A program made the translations under genes and the position numbers. A model generated the notes under the pieces. The model saw nothing but the letters and a program-made list of their open reading frames with translations, was not told where the DNA came from and did no database searches. A stretch of 32,018 bases of DNA from Bdellovibrionales bacterium (GTDB taxonomy: Bacteria > Bdellovibrionota > Bdellovibrionia > Bdellovibrionales > JAMPXM01). Below are positions 7,077 to 14,908 of the stretch, piece by piece (the stretch's first letter is position 1; every line of letters begins with the position of its first letter). The DNA lies in contig SYLX01000121.1 in the NCBI GenBank assembly GCA_005808505.1, positions 1-32,018 on the forward strand, given 5' to 3'.

Positions 7077-8282
7077 ATGGAATTTCCATGCAAATCAACT
7101 CTGCTCCAGAACGAGCGCAAGCAAACTGATGGAAGTCTTTTGTTGGAGCGTGAACAAACAGATCACTCTCTCGCACAGGCTCGGGCAGCAGCCGAAGCTT
7201 CGGCCGATTTGAAGCTGCGGAGAGACCGCGAACAAGCTAATTCGGAGCTCCTACATGCCCGCGTCGAATCGAATGTAATTAGCGGCGCTGGCAGAAAGAC
7301 CTCTCCCAGTGGCGGGACGCTGCTTGCAACTGTAGAGCAAGAAAAGTTTGAGGCTCTCTTGTCGACGGAAAGAGAACGAGCCGATAGAACCACCGAGGAA
7401 GAACGTTTGAAAGCTGACGGGGTTATTCGGCAGGAGCGTGACCTGAAGCGATCGCTTGTTAGGGAGTTGCTTGTACAAGAGCGCGAACAAACTGACGCGA
7501 ATTTGAATGACGAAAGAAAGCAGACTGATGTGGAGGTCGCTCGAGTCACGAGCTTACTGTCCACTGAGATCGCGACTCATTGTCGCACGAGAGCGGACCT
7601 CACTACCAGAGACGAGTTTCTGGCTATCGTAAGTCACGATCTGCGGAACCCGATCGGCGCCGTTCTCTCTTGCTCAGAAATGCTTTTGGAAGATGGGTTC
7701 TACAAAGAACTGGACCCCGAAGCTAAACATTGGCTCGGCTTCATAAAGCGAAACACCGAAACGGCCTTGTCCTTGATCAGCGATATCCTGGATCTCGAAC
7801 GGTTCGCCGGAGGAAAACTCTCGCTCAACATGGAGTCGCTTTCACTTTTTCAGGTCATGCGCGAGTCGGTGGAAAATTTTGTATACGAGGCGGCCGCTAA
7901 AAACATTCTTCTCAGAATGAAGATGACAGATCCGACAGTTCTTATTTGTTGCGATGGTAGCCGCATTAAACAGGTGCTCTCGAATTTAATCGGAAATGCT
8001 CTGAAATTCACTCCTGAAGGCGGTTCCGTAATTGTCGATGGTGAGGTCGTCTCTGACCAAATTGTCATTTCGATTAGGGATTCGGGACCTGGAATTCCTC
8101 AAGAAAAAAGAGAGAGCGTCTTCGAGAGGTTTGCGCAAATAGGATCCAAAGATCGCCGCGGACTCGGGCTTGGCCTCTACATTTCGAAAATGTTGGTGGA
8201 AGCCCATCAGGGTAAAATCTGGGTTCGGTCCGAACTCGGAAATGGAAGCACGTTTTGCTTTAGTATCCCGAAATCAGTTTGA
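7077..8282 (+). CDS. Soluble coiled-coil sensor histidine kinase
   Basis: A 401-residue protein with no membrane segment or signal peptide. Residues about 10-175 are a charged coiled coil built from short repeats such as NERKQTDGSL, EREQTDHSL and NDERKQTDVEV, broken near residues 65-85 by a Gly/Ser/Pro-rich insert (ISGAGRKTSPSGG). Then comes a HisKA domain with the phospho-acceptor at His187 (SHDLRNPIGA), and a HATPase domain with N box NLIGNALKFTP (~303), G1 DSGPGIP (~335), F box FERFAQ and G2 GLGLGLYI (~362). No response regulator or PAS/GAF domain is adjacent, so it is an orphan kinase with unknown input; the coiled coil probably docks partners or receives a signal. The start is ATG 7077 with AGAGG eight bases upstream. 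Confidence 0.93.
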   Translation: MEFPCKSTLLQNERKQTDGSLLLEREQTDHSLAQARAAAEASADLKLRRDREQANSELLHARVESNVISGAGRKTSPSGGTLLATVEQEKFEALLSTERERADRTTEEERLKADGVIRQERDLKRSLVRELLVQEREQTDANLNDERKQTDVEVARVTSLLSTEIATHCRTRADLTTRDEFLAIVSHDLRNPIGAVLSCSEMLLEDGFYKELDPEAKHWLGFIKRNTETALSLISDILDLERFAGGKLSLNMESLSLFQVMRESVENFVYEAAAKNILLRMKMTDPTVLICCDGSRIKQVLSNLIGNALKFTPEGGSVIVDGEVVSDQIVISIRDSGPGIPQEKRESVFERFAQIGSKDRRGLGLGLYISKMLVEAHQGKIWVRSELGNGSTFCFSIPKSV

Positions 8283-8568
8283 GTAATTCACGCTGACACG
8301 AGTGGTATTGCCGGTTCGGGTGCCCGAAGCTCAAGACTTCGCTTTAGATCTACTGGCGGTTTGTCCACGAGCGTAGTTCAGCAGCGCAAAAAAAGCACAT
8401 CGAGTTCTGCGATGATTGTCATCGATTTTTACGCTGGGTAGAGTCGCAAAAGGAAGTCGCAACGAGCGCGGTTTGTGGGGCGAGCGCTATCGCATTCCGC
8501 GGAGTGAGGTTGTATCGGAAGTCTGATAACCTTCTCTTAAGGCTATCTACTGAACTTGGGGGCAAGAA
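8283..8568. other. Gene-free stretch with nitroreductase tail remnant
   Basis: No intact gene is seen between the kinase and the ankyrin frame. It contains the second copy of the 50-bp repeat, and then a TGA at 8523-8525 that ends the copied frame as VVSEV. Just upstream of the repeat, another frame reads SAMIVIDFYAG before a stop, which loosely recalls the nitroreductase strand AIVMVISVG. This fits a decayed second nitroreductase end, but the similarity outside the repeat is weak. Confidence 0.45.
8464..8513 (+). repeat. 50-bp direct repeat, right copy
   Basis: Identical to 6363-6412. The frame continues as V-S-E-V-stop (8511-8525) where the intact gene has V-F-E-V-stop. After base 8513 the codons differ at the DNA level while three of the four final residues are kept, so the two ends are related but not freshly copied beyond the 50 bp. 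Confidence 0.95.
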
Positions 8569-9237
8569 CTGAAAGAGCTTACTTTTGATGACTACGGCAT
8601 CACGATTCACGTAACTGACCTTGGCTATGCTTGTAATCGAGGGACTTTAGAGGAAATACGCTCACTGATCCCTAAAGCTGATTGGGATGTCGAGGAATGC
8701 CATCCGCTCATTTGCGCAATTCGCCGTCGGGCTTCGTTAGATGAGCGAAGTCAGATCGTGATCGAACTGTTGAAAGCAGGCACCCCGGTTCGACCATTGG
8801 TCTTCGCCGCTTTGGAGTGGGGAGGCAGCGAAGACGCGTTTTACGATCTATTACCGAGTCCGACGATTTCAACGCCTGGAGACGTCATTCAACTCAACTC
8901 CGCTCTTAACGTGGCCGCATTTAAAAAACGCACGATGCGAGTTGAGCGTCTTTTGAAACTCGGCGCCGATGTTAATGCTCATTTGTTTTACTCCAGCCGT
9001 GGAAATACGGCACTTCATCACGTCTGCGCGAACGACGATTTAGCGACGTTGAGGGTGATTCTGAATGCAGGTGGATCCGTAGATGTTCGGACTCGCAACT
9101 TCGATGGCAAGACTCCGCTTGATCTTGTAACGACGGAATCCCCGGAGATGAGATCGTTGCTGGAGGCTCAGCTTCGAAGCAATACGACCGACGATGGGGA
9201 GCTCATTGTTTATTTTGCTCAGATGGGTCGCCCCTAA
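8569..9237 (+). CDS. Ankyrin-repeat protein, 5' end unclear or broken
   Basis: The C-terminal half has ankyrin repeats (VERLLKLGADVNAHLF, GNTALHHVCANDDLATLRVILNAGGSVDV, GKTPLDLV). Ankyrin-like helices continue upstream of the first usable start, GTG 8758: GTLEEIRSLIPKAD, CHPLICAIRRRA and IVIELLKAGTPV, with GTG 8758 falling inside the last. The frame is open from 8554 but holds no ATG, GTG or TTG before 8758. CTG 8569, preceded six bases earlier by a G-rich run, is given as the outer limit. Either a rare CTG start is used or the 5' end was lost in the rearrangement marked by the 50-bp repeat. Ankyrin repeats mediate protein binding; the target is unknown. No signal peptide. Confidence 0.72.
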   Translation: MKELTFDDYGITIHVTDLGYACNRGTLEEIRSLIPKADWDVEECHPLICAIRRRASLDERSQIVIELLKAGTPVRPLVFAALEWGGSEDAFYDLLPSPTISTPGDVIQLNSALNVAAFKKRTMRVERLLKLGADVNAHLFYSSRGNTALHHVCANDDLATLRVILNAGGSVDVRTRNFDGKTPLDLVTTESPEMRSLLEAQLRSNTTDDGELIVYFAQMGRP

Positions 9238-9354
9238 AATCAAAACCGAGCCTTATCAGGTGCGTCTGTTCAGCATGCTTGGTTGTAAGGACAAGAGAGC
9301 AGGGAGACGAGGATCTAAAATCCTGCGCCCTCTTACAGGTGTCTAAAGACTGAC

Positions 9355-10239
9355 TTGGGAGTCCGTGTGAAATCTTCGTCCAATAGCTTCACTAAGAATA
9401 TCGTGGCTAGCCCACTTTTCAGCGGATTCATTCTCGGGGTCATCTTGATCAGCTCGGGAACGGCGATTCTCGAGCTTTTTGGCTCGACTCTAGTGAATCA
9501 AGAGTTCCTCGAATTGATATCTGCAAAAGTTTTTGTCGTGACCCAAATCGTCTTCGTTTGCGAAATTCTGATTCGGATACTCGCTTACGGCCCGGCTTAC
9601 TCCGCTTTTTTCAAGAGCAAGCAAAACATTTTCGATTTTCTCATTGTTGCCGTTACGACCTTCCCCATGGTTGCGACGGGAGCGTTACCGCTTTTACGGC
9701 TCTTGAGGCTTTTGCGCTTACTGAGGTTGGTTTCCATCCCGGGCTATTTCAAAGAAATAGGAAAAAGAAATCGCTCGAACACGGTACTGGCGATTTTCGG
9801 TGTCTTGTTCCTGCTTGTTGTCATTTCAACAATGAGTCGAGCGTACTTCATCTTCGAAGCGAAGATCGTTGAGGCTCGAGTCACGTCGATTGGTGCGTTC
9901 CGGGCGGAATGTGGAAGAAGGTTTACGTCAAAGTACGGCTCAGCTGCCATCTACTGCACAAAGTTCCTAGCGAACTTGGAGTATATCACGCCAACGGGCG
10001 AGATAGCGGCGATCAAGTTGGCAGCAGGTGCTGCAAAACCATACGGGATTGGGCCTGAACGTAATGTCGGAGACATCGTTCATCTCGCATATCCTCCTTC
10101 GAATCCAGCGCGAGCTATGGAGCCATCTTTTACGAACCTATGGGGCTGGCCTCTCACGTTTTTGACGTTCTTAGTGGGATTTATCTTCATCGATGTCTAC
10201 GTCACGAGCCTGAAGCGGAATGGCGCCCCGCGAGTGTGA
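9355..10239 (+). CDS. Voltage-sensor-like domain fused to DUF3592-like domain
   Basis: A 294-residue membrane protein. Residues about 20-130 match the S1-S4 voltage-sensor module of Ion_trans channels: S1 (FSGFILGVILISSG), S2 with acidic E70 (VFVCEILIRILAYG), S3 with D94 (NIFDFLIVAVTTFP), and S4 with Arg at 115, 118, 121 and 124 (LLRLLRLLRLLRLV). No pore helix or selectivity filter follows. Instead TM5 (~142-164) leads into a ~95-residue domain ending GDIVHLAYPPSNPARAMEP and a last TM (~265-285). That arrangement resembles DUF3592 proteins, which have an extracytoplasmic beta domain with a 'Y.P.NP..A' end between two helices. The start is TTG 9355, or GTG 9367. Function unknown; membrane-potential sensing is inference. 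Confidence 0.82.
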   Translation: MGVRVKSSSNSFTKNIVASPLFSGFILGVILISSGTAILELFGSTLVNQEFLELISAKVFVVTQIVFVCEILIRILAYGPAYSAFFKSKQNIFDFLIVAVTTFPMVATGALPLLRLLRLLRLLRLVSIPGYFKEIGKRNRSNTVLAIFGVLFLLVVISTMSRAYFIFEAKIVEARVTSIGAFRAECGRRFTSKYGSAAIYCTKFLANLEYITPTGEIAAIKLAAGAAKPYGIGPERNVGDIVHLAYPPSNPARAMEPSFTNLWGWPLTFLTFLVGFIFIDVYVTSLKRNGAPRV

Positions 10240-10245
10240 GTTGCT

Positions 10246-10926
10246 CTAAGTCATCGGCGTCTGCCAAACCAGCAGACGCGTTTTTCCAGACTTCAGATCG
10301 ATCAATTCCCCGCAAGTTGAGTAGCTCGAATTTTTGAACAGGTTTTTAGCTGCAGGACAGTCCTCTGCAGGAATCGATTTTACCTTCTGCTCCAGTTTGA
10401 TTTCTGATGCCTCAAACTGATTGTCTGTTTTAATTTTCATTATGATCGGTTGAGAAATCTCTGAGCACACAGCTGCAAGATTGTGGCGGTAAAAAATGCT
10501 ATTCCCTTCGATTCCTTGCGGAGCCGAAGATCCGTAAGGGACGCTCCACTTTCGAAGAGCTTTCGCGGTCTTTCGATCGACGACCTCATAGACGGTATCG
10601 ACCGACAAACCCGAATCTTCAGGAAGCGTCATCGACTTCAAAAAAAGTCCCACCACAGGTCCTGCTGGATCTTCCGCCTCAAGGCGATTTGGAAACGCCT
10701 TGATCTTGCCGGAGGAGCCAAGTGTCTGTAGCAGACCGTTTGTTTTGATGTGTGAGTTGAGTTCTCGGATCGCAGCTTTGTTCTCCTTGAGAGACAAGAC
10801 GAGTTCGTCGTACGCACGAACTGAACTCTCAATATTTCCGACGAGTGTCCAGTATGACGAGCAACGCTCTTTTGCCATCGCCAAAGGCGAAGCAAACAAA
10901 ACTAAGAGTGCGTAGAAGAGCTTCAT
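10246..10926 (-). CDS. Secreted hypothetical protein (226 aa)
   Basis: The ATG at 10926 is chosen because it begins a signal peptide (MKLFYALLVLFASPLAMA) and has AAAGG a few bases upstream. An in-frame ATG 23 codons earlier adds only a charged, non-signal stretch. The mature protein has Cys at the start (KERCSSYW), in AVCSEIS, in EDCPAAKNL and in STCGELID, giving four residues that could pair in the periplasm. No family is recognised. The 3' end carries the terminator of the convergent gene. Function unknown. Confidence 0.7.
   Translation of the reverse strand: MKLFYALLVLFASPLAMAKERCSSYWTLVGNIESSVRAYDELVLSLKENKAAIRELNSHIKTNGLLQTLGSSGKIKAFPNRLEAEDPAGPVVGLFLKSMTLPEDSGLSVDTVYEVVDRKTAKALRKWSVPYGSSAPQGIEGNSIFYRHNLAAVCSEISQPIIMKIKTDNQFEASEIKLEQKVKSIPAEDCPAAKNLFKNSSYSTCGELIDLKSGKTRLLVWQTPMT
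10257..10285 (+). terminator. Rho-independent terminator of the voltage-sensor gene
   Basis: A perfect 8-bp stem GCGTCTGC / GCAGACGC with a 7-base loop, followed by G and five T. It ends 46 bases after the plus-strand stop and lies inside the 3' coding end of the convergent minus-strand gene. Confidence 0.75.
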
Positions 10927-11114
10927 CTTGAGCCTTTCTGAATCCCGAACTCGGCTAAGGTTTTCATTGTATGTGGCTTCTCGCGGTACGATCAATAGAG
11001 TCGGTGTCTTACTTAATCCGAAGTACTAATGAACTATAGATAGTCGTGCGGTGATATAGAGAAACCTTCGGGTGCACTCGGCTTTTATGTGGATTGGCGT
11101 TACTCGCAATGGCG

Positions 11115-11582
11115 CTATACATACGCACGCCATTCTTCGGTTTCAGCTGCTCTCTTAAGTTCTAGTCCTCTTGCTTGAAGAAAGAGGCGAAGATGTCGAG
11201 CCACTATAGGGTCAGCCAATTTACCAATTAAACCAAGCGGGCACCTGAAGCGAAAAATATCTCTCATCAGTGTTCCACCCGGAACGGACTCAAAGAAATG
11301 ATCATGGTCGAAGTGTTGAAAAACCCCTCGAACTTGCGAATCTCTAACGTGTGCTGGCCGATCAAATGCAACAATTCTAGCAGAGAGCCTTTGGGTTATT
11401 CCAAAGTGAGAAGCCTCAAATTCAATCACATCGCTGAGCTTCATCAATCCGGTAGCCACACCACCAACGATCTTTTCAGAGGTGCTCTTCGTCGATTTAA
11501 CATGGAAGTCGGCGCTTCGAGCCAAGTCAAAGCAGCGTTCAGCGGGAGCGTCGATTAAAGTTCTGACTTCCACGGTTTTCAT
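11115..11582 (-). CDS. SRPBCC/START-fold protein
   Basis: A 155-residue protein beginning MKTVEVRTLIDAPAERCFDLARSADFH, the usual opening of the SRPBCC (polyketide cyclase/START-like) superfamily. It also carries the later strand-helix elements expected of it (HFDHDHFFESVPGGTLMRD, ending in a long helix IVARHLRLFLQARGLELKR). The fold makes a hydrophobic ligand cavity; family members bind lipids, polyketides or plant hormones, or act as cell-division/SRPBCC helpers. Substrate unknown. ATG 11582 is chosen because the homology begins there; the frame is open to 11714 but that part looks non-coding. No strong Shine-Dalgarno. Confidence 0.82.
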   Translation of the reverse strand: MKTVEVRTLIDAPAERCFDLARSADFHVKSTKSTSEKIVGGVATGLMKLSDVIEFEASHFGITQRLSARIVAFDRPAHVRDSQVRGVFQHFDHDHFFESVPGGTLMRDIFRFRCPLGLIGKLADPIVARHLRLFLQARGLELKRAAETEEWRAYV

Positions 11583-11960
11583 TCCATAGAATTTATCTGC
11601 TTTGTGACGAGCGGAGAAATAATTTTGAAAGTGGATGGTCAATCGCGAGATATGAATTGGCATGGCAGCGTCAATGCGCGCTTTCCCCCGATAGATCGTT
11701 CTTTCGGGTGCCACGAAGCTCGGTGCTGTGCTCGTGATCTACCGGCGGCTCATCCGCGATCGCATTGAGCGTTCGCGAACTCGTGTGCTGCGCTCACCAT
11801 CGTCGCAAGTCTCCTCAGGCGTGCTCGCACCTTCGCAGCATCAAAATGCCTTCGACATTTTGCCGCAGCGAAGAACCCCAGCTGCTTCGAAGCTCAGTTC
11901 TCCATGCGGACGCCCCAAAATAAAAAATCCCGATGCCGCCGGCATCAGGATTCTTTAAAT
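11583..11960. other. Spacer downstream of tRNA operon, no gene seen
   Basis: GC-rich between about 11715 and 11900, with several small dyads (for example CAAAATG/CATTTTG around 11840, and GCTTCGAAGC near 11884). It holds the tRNA terminator near 11920-11955. Frames here look non-coding. Confidence 0.4.
11929..11955 (-). terminator. Terminator of the tRNA operon
   Basis: On the minus strand the arms AATCCTGATGCC and GGCATCGGGATT form a 12-13-bp stem with one mismatch and a tight GC loop. It is followed by TTTTTATTTT. It lies directly after tRNA-Glu, which is transcribed toward it. Confidence 0.75.
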
Positions 11961-12036
11961 TGGCGTCCCCATGGGGATTTGAACCCCAGTATCCACCCTG
12001 AAAGGGTGGTGTACAAGGCCACTAGACGATGGGGAC
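11961..12036 (-). tRNA. tRNA-Glu (anticodon TTC)
   Basis: Full cloverleaf of 76 bases on the minus strand: acceptor GTCCCCA/TGGGGAC, anticodon stem CCACC/GGTGG with loop CTTTCAG (anticodon TTC), T-loop GTTCAAATC, discriminator G and an encoded CCA. It is second in a two-tRNA operon, 28 bases after tRNA-Lys. Confidence 0.95.
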
Positions 12037-12064
12037 CCACAGACAGATATTTCTTCGAGAAAAA

Positions 12065-12140
12065 TGGTGGCTCGCGATGGATTCGAACCATCGACCCCAT
12101 CCTTAAAAGGGATGTGCTCTACCGGCTGAGCTAGCGAACC
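12065..12140 (-). tRNA. tRNA-Lys (anticodon TTT)
   Basis: 76 bases on the minus strand: acceptor GGTTCGC/GCGAGCC, D-arm GCTCAGCCGGTAGAGC, anticodon stem with loop CTTTTAA (anticodon TTT), T-arm GATGGTTCGAATCCATC, discriminator A and an encoded CCA. It is first in the operon after the promoter below. Confidence 0.95.
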
Positions 12141-12164
12141 GTAACAACGTTCCGAAGAGACGCT

Positions 12165-12193
12165 AAGATCGGAGAAATGCGTCGATCTGTCAA
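12165..12193 (-). promoter_or_regulatory. Sigma70-type promoter of the tRNA operon
   Basis: On the minus strand a consensus -35 TTGACA (12188-12193), 17 bases, then a weak -10 GATCTT (12165-12170). A start point about 20 bases ahead of tRNA-Lys would follow. A GC-rich discriminator follows the -10, as is common in stable-RNA promoters. Confidence 0.6.
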
Positions 12194-12410
12194 CCTTTTG
12201 CGACCCATATTTTCAAATTTTTCTGAGAAAAAGGTGTCACCGAATTCGAGGTGCTCAAAGTGCGTGCTGATCTCGGGGGAGTTGCTGAAAAAATGCTCCG
12301 TACCCTGTGTCCGTCCAAGAACTGGGTCACTTGCGTGCGGATGGCGAGAGCTTTTTGAGAGGAGAAACCGTCAGTCGATTTCAAGAATCTGAGAAAATTA
12401 CCAACGATCC

Positions 12411-12447
12411 CGTGGGGTGTTTAGAAAAACATCCCCACGCAAGTGGG
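12411..12447 (-). terminator. purA terminator region with two alternative hairpins
   Basis: On the minus strand CCCAC-TTGC-GTGGG is followed by GATGTTTTTCT, a short terminator 20 bases after purA. The same GTGGGG block can instead pair with CCCCAC further on (stem with GATGTTT/AAACA and one bulge). Only one of the two can form at a time. Confidence 0.5.
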
Positions 12448-12466
12448 CCAGTTTAGTTGAGGCGGC

Positions 12467-13819
<1,353 letters not shown>

Positions 13820-13826
13820 TTATGAA

Positions 13827-13846
13827 ATTCCCTGAAATCGGGGAAT
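13827..13846 (-). terminator. Possible hairpin between dehydrogenase gene and purA
   Basis: ATTCCC / GGGAAT, a 6-bp stem with an 8-base loop, in the gap between the two minus-strand genes. A short T-rich stretch follows on the minus strand. It is weak and could be chance. Confidence 0.3.
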
Positions 13847-13899
13847 GACGCAAGTCATGACGATCAGCGCTGCCTCATGTGAGCGTTGAAAATCGCGAT

Positions 13900-14901
13900 C
13901 TAATCTCGGGCGGAAGGTGTCCGTCGACCAAAACCGGCCACAAACCACGGCTCACGCGGTGGGAGCGGGTCTGAGACGGAACCAGTTGCTGCAAAAGCGC
14001 GCACTTTTTCCGCAGCGTCTTGCGAAGCCTGAGAAAATGCCTCGGCCGTAGTGGCGCCTAGATGAGGGCTCGCCACCACATTCGGAAAAGTCAGAAGGCG
14101 AGAATCGCGCGCAAGCGGCTCGCGTTCGAAAACATCGAGTCCGCAGGCCGCAATCCAATTTTCACTCAAAGCTTGAATGAGATCTCGCTCGGTTACGACC
14201 GAGCCGCGCGAAGTATTCACGAAGATAGCCGAGCGGTTCATTGATTCGAGTAAAACCGCGTTTAGCATTCGCTCTGTTTCGCTCGTTGCCGGCACATGAA
14301 CGCTGACCACGTCCGCAAGCCTGAGAAGCTCCTCAAGGCTTACGCGAGTAGCGCCGACGCGTTCAAAATCCTCGTCATCTTTGTACGGATCAAACGCGAT
14401 GACTTTCATCCCGAAAGCCAGTGCGATACGCGCGACGCGCGAGCCGATGCGCCCGAGACCGATGACGCCATAACTTTTTCCGCTGAGTTCACGACCGATG
14501 AGAGATTCGCGTTTCCAATCGCCGGCCTTGACGGCGCGGTGAGCTTCGGTCACGCGTCGCGCGCAGGCTAGAACGAGTGCCCAGGTAAGTTCTGCGGCCG
14601 AAGCGGCATTTGCATTCGGCGTAAACATCACTTTCAAATCACGTGCGCTAGTTTCGGCTAAATCGATGTGATCAAAGCCGCTCGTTGCGGTGACGATCAT
14701 TTTAAGTCGAGGCGCGTTCGCCAACAGATCTTTATCGATCTTCGTGCGACTGCGAATGACCAAAATCTCGGTTTCCGCAAGCTCCTCGCGTGTCGGGCGG
14801 GGAGCGGCACTCACGTCCACTTGCAAAAGCGGATCAGTCTTAAGTTTAGCAAATGCATCGAGATCAAATCGATCGGTGATGAGAGTTCTGAACTTCTTCA
14901 C
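13900..14901 (-). CDS. serA: D-2-hydroxyacid dehydrogenase, phosphoglycerate-dehydrogenase-like
   Basis: A 333-residue NAD-dependent D-isomer 2-hydroxyacid dehydrogenase. The substrate domain opens RTLITDRFD. The Rossmann motif is YGVIGLGRIGSRVARIA. The catalytic triad is visible: Arg in NTSRGSVV, Glu in DVFEREP, His in SPHLGATT. It matches the short D-3-phosphoglycerate dehydrogenases, which lack a C-terminal ACT domain and so the usual serine feedback site. It would oxidise 3-phosphoglycerate to 3-phosphohydroxypyruvate, the first step to serine; hydroxypyruvate or glyoxylate reductase is the alternative. GTG 14901 follows AAGGT and starts 7 bases after the aminotransferase stop, so the two form an operon. 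Confidence 0.88.
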   Translation of the reverse strand: MKKFRTLITDRFDLDAFAKLKTDPLLQVDVSAAPRPTREELAETEILVIRSRTKIDKDLLANAPRLKMIVTATSGFDHIDLAETSARDLKVMFTPNANAASAAELTWALVLACARRVTEAHRAVKAGDWKRESLIGRELSGKSYGVIGLGRIGSRVARIALAFGMKVIAFDPYKDDEDFERVGATRVSLEELLRLADVVSVHVPATSETERMLNAVLLESMNRSAIFVNTSRGSVVTERDLIQALSENWIAACGLDVFEREPLARDSRLLTFPNVVASPHLGATTAEAFSQASQDAAEKVRAFAATGSVSDPLPPREPWFVAGFGRRTPSARD

Positions 14902-14908
14902 GTGGACC

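Larger units (their letters stand above)
12141..12466. other. Spacer between tRNA operon and purA, no gene seen
   Basis: Contains the tRNA promoter on one side and the purA 3' hairpins on the other. A minus-strand frame of 64 codons with a TTG start (12190-12384) has no ribosome site and no family features. A poly-T/poly-A dyad near 12205-12235 is the only other structure seen. Confidence 0.4.

Noticed and set aside
8348..8570. Frame through the repeat reading IEFCDDCHRFLRWVE
   Set aside because: It has no start codon and reads the repeat in the wrong frame; the CxxC is probably chance.
9355..10239. Complete voltage-gated ion channel
   Set aside because: The voltage-sensor part is clear, but no pore helix or selectivity filter follows; the C-terminal part is a different domain.
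12190..12384. 64-codon minus-strand frame upstream of the tRNA operon
   Set aside because: TTG start without ribosome site, no similarity; its end overlaps the tRNA promoter.
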